From assembly GCA_030248065.1 (NCBI GenBank), contig JASAMV010005179.1, positions 1-64,000 of the forward strand: a stretch of DNA of 64,000 nt, in the 5' to 3' direction. The DNA is from Rhynchonema sp. JSB1_4 (taxonomy: Eukaryota > Nematoda > Chromadorea > Monhysterida > Xyalidae). Positions 49,701 to 59,341 of the stretch are shown piece by piece. Numbering within the stretch: the first letter of the stretch is position 1; every line of letters begins with the position of its first letter. The position numbers were made by a program, and so were the translations under genes. Below the pieces are notes generated by a model, which ran no database searches, had not been told where the DNA came from, and saw only the letters and a program-made list of their open reading frames with translations.

Positions 49701-49967
49701 CTTAAAATAAATTAGCCAATCTCAGTCCGATGACATTGCACACTCTTCTTTCATTCCCAGGCAATGATAATGTTTCAACGCATACTGTTGCAGACGAATC
49801 CAATGGGCGGTTACGTGATCCACATTTTCCCGCCGTGCGACTTTTCCGACCAACATCTGACGGTAACGGCTGCCGATTTCCTGGCCAAAGTGCGCGCCCG
49901 TCACACTTCATACCTGTTTGTGGTCATCACAACAGTGGGTGGCCCGGCCGCACAAGTGATGCCCTAG
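25763..49967 (+). CDS. spen: Spen/SHARP (split ends) family transcriptional regulator, about 39 exons
   Basis: Spen proteins are large nuclear RNA-binding corepressor scaffolds. RRM1 is in exons 25763-25845 and 25956-26207 (RYLRIWNVPASVSDQQLMDY). After a 9.4 kb intron come RS-rich exons 35647-35859 and 36049-36284, then RRM2 (36486-36687, 36833-37000, ITIRGLSTRQTDVALKEALF), RRM3 (37092-37224, 37309-37401, TLYVGNLESRC..FGEFGQI) and RRM4 (37488-37633, 37705-37936, VVWMDDLPDNLEEEYLRR). A long low-complexity middle follows, with PSLEERIRALD at 40681-40804, Lys/Glu-rich exons 43684-44096 and 45349-46416, and Gln-rich exons at about 48043-48888. The SPOC domain is in 49193-49413, 49510-49667 and 49761-49967 (KYPIRWQGLLGLKN, GGYVIHIFPPCDFSDQHL). 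Middle exon limits are approximate. One or two GC-AG introns are needed. Full RRM4-to-SPOC architecture identifies the family firmly. Confidence 0.92.
26208..29688. other. 5' part of Spen intron 1, no gene recognised
   Basis: About 3.5 kb of non-coding sequence. It holds four copies of the TGATGTTTCA word (about 26478, 26740, 27139, 27343) and GTACAT-rich palindromic stretches near 28350. Open frames are short and featureless. Alternative promoters or enhancers are possible but not visible. Confidence 0.4.
30060..30480 (+). repeat. Left subterminal array of the long-TIR element
   Basis: Three to four degenerate units containing ACATTTATGAAC, CATTCA(G/T)AACA and GTTACAGTTA. They are the reverse complement of the array at 31560-32590. 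Confidence 0.75.
31560..32590 (-). repeat. Right subterminal tandem array, 103-bp period
   Basis: Near-identical units start TTCATAAATGTTCAGACGAA at 31851, 31954, 32057, 32160, 32263, 32364 and 32467 (period 103, one unit 101). Units upstream of 31851 and after 32467 are more diverged. Homogeneity in the centre suggests recent tandem expansion. Confidence 0.92.
33339..35646. other. 3' part of Spen intron 1, no gene recognised
   Basis: 2.3 kb without a convincing exon. Contains a (TC)n/(GT)n stretch near 33640-33665 and a palindromic ACATGTACATATGTACAT near 34953. Open frames here lack splice-consistent neighbours or domain features. Confidence 0.4.
36315..36348 (+). repeat. Diverged copy of dispersed GGTGCATTCGCACTGA repeat in Spen
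   Basis: GGTGCCTTTGCACTGATGAT then CCCAGTGCACC, in the intron between exons ending 36284 and starting 36486. Confidence 0.5.
41723..41759 (+). repeat. Diverged copy of dispersed GGTGCATTCGCACTGA repeat in Spen
   Basis: GGTGCATTTCCACTGAAGAG then TAATGCACCGCCCGTCTG, intronic in Spen. The tail resembles the copy at 83-120. Confidence 0.55.
44672..45315. mobile_element. 644-bp foldback MITE in a TTAA site (piggyBac-like target) in Spen intron
   Basis: Flanked by TTAA on both sides (44668-44671 and 45316-45319). The ends are AGGGGGC(A/C)TTTCGCATTTC inverted. Inverted homology continues almost to the centre (GAATTTCGCTTTTCTTT near 44930 against its complement near 45045), so a single strand could form a hairpin of roughly 300 bp arms. 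No coding sequence is present. The TTAA target is typical of piggyBac elements; the family assignment is inference. Confidence 0.85.
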
Positions 49968-51110
49968 CAAGTGAAACATCGCATGTGTCAAACTATGACA
50001 ACATATACTTCAACAAAACACAACATTCTTGTGTTCATATTGGTGCTATGTATATCGCTGCATCGTTGTTTCACATGATGAAGATTAGTTGTACCTGTCA
50101 CACACTGTTTGTGATGGAAAGAAGGCTGGTTTGCAAACATACGGTCACGCAGGAGATTTACGGTGACTCCAGCAACGCACAGGTGTAACAATGCAAACCG
50201 GCCCTATATGTAGTTTTCAGATTTGGCTAAATCCGTGAAGAGTTCCGGAGTTCCTTATTTGTTACTACACTCTCCTGTGATACTGTGCAGATGTAGATCA
50301 AGCATATTTACATACTGTTCCATAGTAAGATCGCCTTTAGGTTTGGAATGAGGTAGAATTTGTCCGATTGTGTCGCTCAGTGTTGTAATTGACTGCTGGG
50401 CGGCATAAATGGACAAACTGTCCACAACTTTCTTTATCATAAACATCAATAGTCTGTTATTCGCTAGTTCTTGTTTGATTTTTCTTTTTTCGATCCGAAG
50501 ATAAGATGTTTGATCAGTTGCTCCTATACATCTGCCTGCACTTTCAGAAACTTCTATATTATTCCCGTTGTTCGTTCCAAGAAACTTTGATCATATGATT
50601 ACTGTTCGTTTCAGGCCCGTTTTTTTCTTTTTTTGTGTGCTTTTTCTATTGTATGTTTATAAAGTTCTTTTGCGTTTCTATTTATGATGTTTATTCTCTT
50701 ATTATTGGTTCTTAAATGTGCGTGTGTGTATGTGTGTCGTCCTATTAGTCATTCTGTTACACGGTTGGATACTCTTTGGCTACAAACGCAAACAAGTACA
50801 GAAAAGTAATAAACTATTGCAAAAGTCGATGACAGGATATTTTATTAACAATCACAAAAATGATATGGTTATTTCCTGAATCTGACAAAAAGCAAAGCAA
50901 ATACAAAGAATTGCGGAACCACATACAATACGGTACATAGTGTTGCTGAACTTCACGCACGTGATGAAGCTGCTCTGAAAAGCACACAGGAAGCATACAT
51001 AGTTCATTTGCACATATATGAAGGTATATTACGAAAGAATACGCAAGATTAACAAATAAGGAACGACCACAATTATTTAGCTCACGCACCGGGACGAAAC
51101 AAATAGCCAG
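49968..51110. other. 3' regions of convergent Spen and receptor genes
   Basis: Spen (plus) stops at 49967 and the receptor (minus) stops at 51111. A TGAAACATC word lies 4 bases after the Spen stop. AATAAA on plus at about 50807 and on minus at about 50840-50845 are candidate poly(A) signals that would make the two 3' UTRs meet or overlap slightly. No other gene was recognised. Confidence 0.4.
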
Positions 51111-54100
51111 TCAGGTCCATCCATAACTCAGGAACCAGAGCAGACACGCGACGACAGTGACCATGAACGTGATTAGGGACACGTTCTCGACTCTGTCGGC
51201 CAGTCGCAACCAATCCATCTTGATCTTGGTTGTTCTGTCGTGTTTGTCCCATCTCAACTGCGCTTTCTTGATGTGTGTGCGTACGTCGCCCAACACCGAG
51301 TCCAATTCGGCTAACGTTGTGGTTGTTGTTGCTGTCTGGCTGGGTGATGTTTCATGCTGCAACTGCATTTCGTGCTGCTGTTGTTTGCGAGACGCGGCCG
51401 ACTCTTTTCGTGCAGCTGTGGCTGAGCAGGGGTAGTCGGGGGAGAGCAATGATGACTCCATGTAGTTGGACGACAGAATGTGGTTGGGCGCCTGAACGTG
51501 GTGAACGTGTTCACTATGAAATTACCCTACCTGGTGACCGACAATTTGGTCCCAATTTTTTTACTTTGTACATTAGGCTGAATATGCACTGCGCCCGGAA
51601 TGAAAATTGGTGATCGTATCGGACATGGGCTAGGACATGTTCAACAAACTGATCACTTTGATGCCGTCTCATCACAGTTTCTGTTACTGTCAGTATGCGA
51701 TCGACAAACCCGCCCATTGTGGCAGAAAATCGCGAGTACCGATGAGGCCACCAGAAAGAGCAGGGAACTTGATTTTCATACCTGATGACATTGCGGTGGT
51801 GTATCCCCAGTGGCCTGTGCATCGAGCAGCTTTTCGTGCATCTCGGGTGCAGTCCGACCGGTGGTGCCCAGCCGTGTGCTTACGTCACCGTTGATGTACA
51901 GCCGACATGAACAGTCAAGCTGAAACATCTGTGCGACAATCTGGCGGAAATTATCTTATTTTCATGAGTCGCTATCTAGCTTGGTGAGCGGATCGGTAGA
52001 CTTACTGATGCCGCTTCTGTCGACCAGCGGAAAGTTCATTGTAACTGTCTAGGAACAATTGTAAGGTTGGCAGTGTTTGCGTGGCATCTGTGAAGTTCGA
52101 AAGATCATTACTTCAACAACATCACGCAATGAAGGTTTACGGCATGTATGTAGTGTGTCCTATCCGACCCGATCACCAAGCTTTTATGCCACACTCGGTT
52201 TCTTGTCCTAATTTTCATTCCTATGGTCTCGCACCACCGCCTACCATTCTGCATTGCATCGCATTTCGGCATTTCTTGCGTTTGTTGCCCATCCTTCCAC
52301 TGGTGGGACGTGAGCCGGGCACAGTGCTGCTTGGCTGTACACTTGTCTTCAGGCACATAAACTTGGCTGCCCATGTTGGTACCTGCAATTTATGCGTGTA
52401 CATTGGGTGGTATAGGTAATCCGCCAGCTCATGGCACTCGGACACACAGGCTACATGCTACATTACTGCCGTCAATGAATGGATCTATTCTCTGCAGTTA
52501 TCCGTTGAAACACCCCCAAATTTTGCAGCAATGCAGAAAAGTGTGATGTTAAGTAGCAAATGAAAACCGGATAAATTAAAAAGCGGTCATCAAAGTATGA
52601 CACTCGCTCAAAGTGTACATTTTGTTTAGAAAATGGCGTGTGCTGCTGCATGCGCTGTGTGTCTAAAAAGTGCCATGAGCCGATGGACTGCCCATACATA
52701 CCGGCCACGTGTGTACAGTCTGACTTTCTTCAGTGACATGATCGGGCACTTTATGGTGGAAGAGCGTTACTAATGAAGAAAGTACACAAAAAGTGTACAC
52801 GAATGCAGCCACATTTGATTCATCCGAAAGCAGCGTACACCCACCGGTTTATTGTAGATGCCCTGTTTCTCAATGACGATCACAAGTGAACTGCTGATGA
52901 TTGCACACGACAACAGGCCGACCATGCACGAGTAGTAAAAGGCTGCAGTTGCAGTAAACGGTAGTCCTTTTATGTTTCAATCATTGATTTTTTAAAAACA
53001 ATATTTGGTTTTATCCACCAACCAATGAGCGGTACGCCATCGGATGTGCGAGGCAGTTTATCGGACACGCCTGTTTGCAGGAAGAATATCGCCAGAATCG
53101 TGGTCAGACCCATTTTGACCTGAATGAAAATAAAGAATGAAGAAATCATTTTCAGTTGTTACGCACAGATATGAAACCTCACAACTGGCGAGCTGATGTT
53201 AAGCAAGGACATTATCATAAGAAGCGTGGCCCCACATACAGTGACACAAAAATGAAAAAAAAGACATTTCGCGCACCTTTTCCTGATGCGTGCCACTGCC
53301 AACGCTGGCCATGTGGAAGCCGAGCAGCGCCGAGACCGTGAGTGTGAATGAAGGGAACACCAGATTCATGACGTAGAAGAACGGTTTGCGCTTGATGTGT
53401 ACGTTGTAGGACAGGATGGGGAAATAGCCGTACGAGTAGAACTCGCGTGTTCGGGTGACGGTCATTTTGAGCAGATGCCACTCCTCGTTGGCCAGGAAGA
53501 TCGACAGATCGACCTGTGAATGGATTCGAAGTGATTAGAATTGATTGTATTGATCGGTTGATTGATGATCGATTGATTGGCCAGCCCAATCTGCTCTCGT
53601 CTGCGGCTTGAACGTTGGTTAGGTTGTCTGACAGCAAGCGTTGGCGCGTTGAGGACAGCACACGAACACTGTGGCAGCTGCAGCGAAATCGTTTGCGGCA
53701 AGATGAACTGAGCTGGAGCTAGCGTCGCCGAAACCGAATATGGTACAGCGGTACAATTATAGAGCCAAGCGGGATGAAACCAAATTGAAGGAAAGACAAC
53801 TGAGAAAAACTAAAAACAGAAACCATATGCTAAACAGCCAGATATTGCGTTGTAATAATGAGAAGCGCTTCAATAACCCAAGTAGAACGACAGCCTTGTG
53901 CTAACAGCCTGAGGTAACCGACATAAAATAATAAATTCAGCGAAAGACGCACGAGAGGCATGAAACTGAGGCCTTGTGTACGCTGAGAAAATTTCCGCTC
54001 TTGAAACAGCTTTGCAATTATAGGATGCCTTGCATTGGCAAGAATTAGACAGAAATCAAAGACACAAGGCTTGCAGTGAAAGCAAAGATGTTACATATAG

Positions 54101-55704
54101 GTACTGTATGTATATACATAGAGCTGGTGACGACGGCCTGCTCTTACGCATTCGTGAAACTCACATCTTGCTGAAAGACAGGAATGATCGGTAGACCTTA
54201 TCGAGCTTTGGACAATCGACCTTGTTACAACTATTTTAAAATTATGAATCTAAAATCTCAATTGTGAACACGGAGCGTGTAAAGAATTTTTTATTTGCCA
54301 TGTGGAAGTTAAAGGAATAACACAGGGGAAAGACTCGTGGACTGAGGATTTGTTTACTGTAGGTACATAATGGAGGAATTCACCATAGGTACAGCGAGAA
54401 GTTCACTCACTAGGCTGTGCGTCGACTGCAACAATATCATTTTAAATTATCAATATGGATTTAAAAAAAATTAAAAAAACTCCCCGTACCGTATTGTTCA
54501 TCATCCACAGATCCATGTATCGATCGTCCATATGCCAGTTGGCCATCTGCATTGAACAGCTATGTTCATCGAAAGGAAAGTTGGCCACGTCGAACTTGCA
54601 TGGGAAACTGCAGTGTTGTGAAACATCAGCTAGTAAAGTTTTTAAACAGCGAAATAGTTGCGGTAACACATACCCACCTGTAAGAGAAGTAATAGCCCCT
54701 TTGGACGCGACCATCGTGATACACGTGCACGGGACAATGGGTACACGTGGCTGGGCTTGGCTCGTCCTTTCTGCAAAATGTCGTTGGGTGGGATAATAAT
54801 AGAAATTTCAGAATAGACGACTTTGCATAAACCTGACTGCAAGTCTAGCCTAAGCCAATTTTGAGCCTGAACAACAGCCGGGCGGCAAATGCGCGAGTGG
54901 ATGAGGAAGACCAGCGTTCAGCATTACCCTGTTAGTGAACATAACAACTCGAACGGATTGTTAACTGTGACAAAGACAAAGTACAGCATCGGGATCCCGT
55001 TCGAGCACTCCACATATGTGGATAAGATGGTTTGTGAATCATGGTACCGATTCTTGCGATAGAACTAACGCTCATTTTTTGGAATTTAACCGCCCCCAAT
55101 TTATTGCGGTCCAACCGCGGCGGTACATGCAGTATGTATTGCGTGCGATAACGTTGCGGGACCTCCTTTTCGCAATTTTAATACAGAACCTGTAGTAAAT
55201 GTCAATTTCAGGTAGCCAGAGTTCACTTCGAACGATGAATGTTTCGTTTAAATGACCGTAGTCCGCTGGATCCCATCTTAGCTGTGGATCGGTCCAGTAC
55301 TGAAACATCAAATGATAAAAGCCACGCGTGTGTAGCAATAAACGTCCGCTGATTCAAAAATCCATTCTGGTCAAGACATTACCATATCAATCCAGCCACA
55401 GATTTTGATCGCGCTCTTAGCCGGTTCCTGAGAAAAATCAGACGAATGTTCATTCTATTTTGTAATGTGCCAGGGTACATGCATTGTACAGTAAGTATAT
55501 GAGGAATAATGTCACATACATAACGTACCACAAACAAAATGTCATAGGGCCACATATATATGCTGACATTGACTGCTTTCCTTGTGATTGCATCCACCGG
55601 CACCCTTGTCCGTTCGTAATGGCGCAGCAGTCGCTCATGCAACCGGTCCACATCAGTGCGCACGGTCGAGTCCATGCGTGATATGTGGGACACGCCGTTG
55701 TCCA
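51111..55704 (-). CDS. Cys-loop ligand-gated cation channel subunit (nicotinic-type, non-alpha), 5' exon missing
   Basis: Exons in coding order: 55704-55529, 55427-55383, 55299 to about 55195, 54964-54928, 54770-54678, 54607-54490, microexon 54425-54411, 53513-53277 (M1), 53119-53023 (M2), 52942-52845 (M3), 51919-51782 and 51491-51111 (M4). Visible landmarks are YWTDPQLRWDPADYG, ELWLPEIDIYY, the Cys-loop CKFDVANFPFDEHSC with exactly 13 intervening residues, M2 VKMGLTTILAIFF preceded by EK (cation-type) and followed by LPRTSDGVPLIG, and M4 VSLITFMVTVVACLLWFLSY. Loop C (EFYSYGYFPILSY) lacks the vicinal Cys pair, so this is a non-alpha subunit. The signal peptide exon was not found; Penelope sequence begins about 190 bp upstream. 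Confidence 0.87.
52410..52697. mobile_element. Small TIR element (MITE) in receptor intron
   Basis: The left end GTATAGGTAATCCGCC then AGCTCATGGCACT is mirrored by AGTGCCATGAGC then GATGGACTGCCCATAC on the right. It resembles the ends of the element at 61397-61731. It sits in the intron between M3 and the cytoplasmic-loop exon. Confidence 0.6.
54411..54425 (-). other. 15-nt microexon of the receptor gene (STHSL)
   Basis: On the minus strand the 15 bases are bounded by TTGCAG and GTGAGT and are phase 0 on both sides. They join ..MMNNT to VDLSIFLANEEW. Omitting the microexon also keeps the frame, so it may be alternative. Confidence 0.5.
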
Positions 55705-55889
55705 CTGGAACACTGCTTGGATTGGAATGTGCATAACACAATTGGCAATTCCATCGTCTTTGTAGGAGATCGATATCTGATATTTTCGGCCAGTAAATTT
55801 CGCCAAGAGCAGTAAATTGGGCATTTCGTTGTCAAAAATTGAAACATATCTTTGATGTTGCCGGGATGGCAGTGCCGTGATGCAATCAT

Positions 55890-56287
55890 GTTGTTGTGTG
55901 TCTTTGAGAGACGAACAGCACCAAATTCCAATACACAGAATATATTGCCGAATTTTCGACACTCAATAGTGTCCTCGTCAGGGCTAAAATCAACAAAAAG
56001 AGAGATAGGAACCGGTTGTCACAAGACATCATTTCAGAAAACGCAAACAAGGTGCAAAACAGTCAGATAAACAAGTGGCATTTTGATACAGATATTGGCT
56101 ATTGTTGGGTTTCAGTGCTCTGTTGATGTATGGATTGCGAGCGAGAATAAAGGCCGACTCCATAACACGCAGTTGTTTTTCTGTGTTACAGTGGTCTAGC
56201 ACCTTTACGTGTTGCACTGTACATTGATGTGTGCGCATATGAATGGTCATGCCTGAGGCATTGTTGTTTTGCTTGGTGGTGCCATTG
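55890..56287 (-). pseudogene. 3' part of an antisense Penelope-like element, split by an insertion
   Basis: Encodes the same C-terminus as the full copy (starts MTIHMRTHQC, ends CLSDCFAPCLRFLK) and its 3' flank, near-identical to 60615-61016 in reverse orientation. It stops at TGCCATTG (56280-56287), where element 56288-58730 begins. The matching 5' part resumes at 58731. Confidence 0.9.
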
Positions 56288-58730
56288 GATTATGTGTCAT
56301 TTCCTCGCGTGAGAAAGTTCCTTGCGTGAACATTCTCATCGCGTGTGACTTTTCCTTGCGTACATTTTCCTCGTGCTGCGACACTTCCTCGCGTCCATAG
56401 TTAAGGAATATTTGAAGTTTCCTCCTTATCACACCATAAGCAAGCCATGAAGCTATCAAAATCTCCGCATGACTTCAGCTTCCAGATACCTAATAACCCA
56501 TTGCAGAAAGAACCACGAAGTTGGCGCGAAACACGAAATAAATAAAAACTTGCATATTTGTGTTCACAGCTCGTTTATTACCTACTTTACTGAAAGTGAC
56601 TTTTTGCAAAGTTGCGGAGATTAAGCTTATGGTGGGAGATAGAAACGTGCGATGGTATGAAAAGTATGTATCAATGGAATCCGCTGCTCCATCTGCGTGC
56701 GATGGTGCAAAGTACAATGCTATCTGAACAAGTGGGAAGCCGTGAAGCCATCAACAGCAATTGCATGCACATGTATACAGTATGTACATAGGTATGTACC
56801 CAAGACACCATCAAGATGTTGCAGCCAAGCGCACACGCACGTAAACACTGCCGAGGATCAGCCAGAGGATGTACACGACGCGAATACAGAATTTGAACAA
56901 CCGCCTCACACCCTTTTGCAACATTACCAGTCAACGGATTATGTTCAAACTTGAGACTGGCGGCCTGTGCGTGCACATTGCGTGCCTTGTCAGCCAGTGT
57001 TGTTTGCAACGCAGTGCTGTGCTTTTGCTTTGTTTGCCCATCTGAAAATCTTTTTTGATGTTTATTTTTCCGCTTTTCAGCATTGGAATGTTCGGAACAC
57101 AAGCCCGTAACAGGGGCAGAGACTTCGGTCCAGCGATCCAGGACCATTTGAATGTCAGAAAAGACGCAACAATTTTCCCGTTTCACTCAGCCCGGCATCG
57201 TGACGTTGTGTACGAATTCGCAGTCAGGAACACGTACAAGAATGGAACGCAACGCTGTGCATGTCTTGGATGTGAGAAAGCACATTGGGTACGGTTATGA
57301 TTGGATTCTTTGACTAGTTTAGCGCTGTTATCATGCCCATCGACAGAAGTGAGTAGATTATAAGGTGACACTGAGCATTGATTACCATTTTTGGCATGGT
57401 CGTTCTTGTGGTCATGTGTCATGTCTTGTCTTGTGTTCCATACCTTTCATCTTCATTTGTTTTCAGAAACAGAAAGCGATTGATCAGAAGAAGAACAAAC
57501 AAGACTACAAGAATCTGAGGATCGCTAGGGTGTCGGTCAAAAATGGACGATTCGTGGACACCGACCCCGATTACCCGGAGCACGCCAATGTCTTTATTGG
57601 GTCTCATCAGATCAATTTACATGTGAGCAACTAACTCGCGCTGATGTTTCAGGCAAAAATGCAAAGAACTACAAACAAATGGTCAGGTGCCACTAAACGC
57701 CTGGGACAACATGACCGACCAAGTCCGAAATCAGTACGCTGGTCAACCATCGAAAATCAGGCAGATTGTGGACCAGTTGCCCGATTACAACGTTGCTAGG
57801 AGAACGCTGTCGAGAAACGCGTCAACTGGACTGCAGCGCATCCAATCTGAGCGCACTGCCGCCGCCTGGACCAGATGGGTCATGCACGACTATCAAGTTG
57901 CACGGCGCTAATACGACGCAGTCCATTTTGCCGGTTCGTTCCATTAGTTTGGATTTCGTGTTATCATATTCATTGCTGGATGAGCGTATCTGAAATCCAA
58001 ACGTCACTGCACCGTTGTGCAGACAGATGGACTGAGTCGAGATGCTTGAGCTCTCTTCCTTACATTTACAGGGCACAAGCACTCCGATTGAAGGCCGCAG
58101 CAATGTCCGTAGCAATGTCCGTCCGAAGCACAAGCAACGTCCAATCAGTATGAATCTGAATCCGCCCTGTTGTTTGATGCTAGGTACTTGAATCCAGCAC
58201 TGTCATACGATACGCCAAATCATGATTTCTCTTATTTGTCCACTATGTGATTGTTGCATTTTCATTTTCCACCACTATATTGTTTCATTTTCGTTATCTT
58301 CCTTTCATTGTGTTTTGTTTTGCTCTCCCCTTAGTCTGTCTCTTTGCTTTATCTTGGGAATCAATGATATGATCGGTTTGCTTTATTTTGTGTTTCTCCA
58401 GTGTATCGTGTCAAATGTTGGTTTTTTATATTTTGTGTATCGGTTCTTTTTAATTTGAGCAAATAACTGTGGAATAAACAAAACAGTTAATATTGAACCA
58501 GCATATACATACGCAACAATCCATTAATCGAAATACTGATGGGTTGGTTGCCCTTGGTCACCGCTCACGCACGCGAGGAAGTGTCCTGGGGTCAATCTGT
58601 CCAGGTACGGTAGCACACGCGAGGAAAAGTCGCAGCGCGAGGAGAATCTGGCTTCACGTGAGGAACTTTCCCACGCGAGGAACTGACACAGGCAAGGAAA
58701 AGTCGCAGCGCGAGGAACTGTCCCCGGACC
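56288..58730. mobile_element. 2.44 kb insertion with 8-bp TSD carrying a FLYWCH-like gene
   Basis: Target duplication TGCCATTG is exact at 56280-56287 and 58731-58738, and the Penelope reading resumes across the gap, proving insertion. The termini lack a long perfect TIR. Each end carries an array of TTCCTCGCG-type words, six at 56297-56395 and seven inverted at 58571-58720, spaced roughly 15-20 bp. Subterminal arrays, an 8-bp duplication and a FLYWCH-like cargo suggest a Mutator- or hAT-related element; this is inference. No transposase is seen, so it is non-autonomous or a captured gene. Confidence 0.8.
57082..57911 (+). CDS. FLYWCH-like zinc-finger protein carried inside a transposable insertion
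   Basis: Exons: 57082-57291 after a TTTTCAG acceptor (possible start ATG at 57088), about 57469-57624, and 57687-57911 ending ..MHDYQVARR with TAA; junctions are phase 0. The first exon contains VYEFAVRNTYKNGTQRCACL followed by GCEKAHW. The second has LRIARVSVKNGRFVDTDPDY then PEH. The order Y..N..C-x4-C..A-R-V..NGR..H resembles a FLYWCH zinc finger, a fold related to Mutator transposase DNA-binding domains. The third exon (MTDQVRNQYAGQPSKIRQIV..) is unrecognised. The gene may have an additional upstream exon. The open frame across three exons suggests recent function. Confidence 0.6.
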
Positions 58731-59341
58731 TGCCATTGATGTGTTCTTGCACGCGCTGTTTTAGGGTTCGTGTGGTAGAGCCGATGTATGTGTAGCCTTG
58801 TGGACATGAACACGTTAATTCATACACGCAATTGCGACTGTCTGTGACTTGGGTGTTGGTGTTACGTTTGTAGTAGAGGAGCCCCCGCAGCGTTTGTTGC
58901 TTGCTGAACACCAGTTGAGTGTCGTGGTGTGTGCGCATGTACCTTTTGAGTTGATGTGAGATGTTCCCGTCAAATGGTATTGACATTCTGTTTGTGCATT
59001 TGATGGCCTGATTGTCAGGGCGAGTTAATTGTTGTGTGATGAACTGGTGACCGTAGCCGTTGCGTTTGAGTTGCGAAATGATGTAGTCATGTTCAGCGCG
59101 TAATGTTTCAGGATCGATGCAGTAGCGATCTGCGCGTTTCCTGAGACAGCTGATAAGAGCACGTTTGGTGCTCATGTCCACAAACGACGAAGCTGGCAAT
59201 GTTCGGCCGGAATTGTTTGCTTTGCGGAAGACTGATGTTTCAATGTGCGTGTTGCGTTGCGTAATGTTTATGTCAAGAAAGCTGAGCTGACCGTTGACAG
59301 TGTGTTCAGTTGTGAACTGAATGGTCTGGAAAATGTTGTTG
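58731..59341 (-). pseudogene. 5' part of the split antisense Penelope copy, head-to-head with the full copy
   Basis: The minus strand reads ANNIFQTIQFTTEHTVNGQL through CSCPQGYTYIGSTTRTLKQR to EHING, near-identical to 60017-60625. It is truncated near 59341 where the sense copy begins, giving the inverted, pseudo-LTR-like arrangement often seen in Penelope elements. Confidence 0.9.

Noticed and set aside
56671..57186. 171-codon minus-strand frame inside the FLYWCH-carrying insertion
   Set aside because: It overlaps the first FLYWCH exon in antisense and shows no recognisable transposase motif; kept only as a remote possibility.
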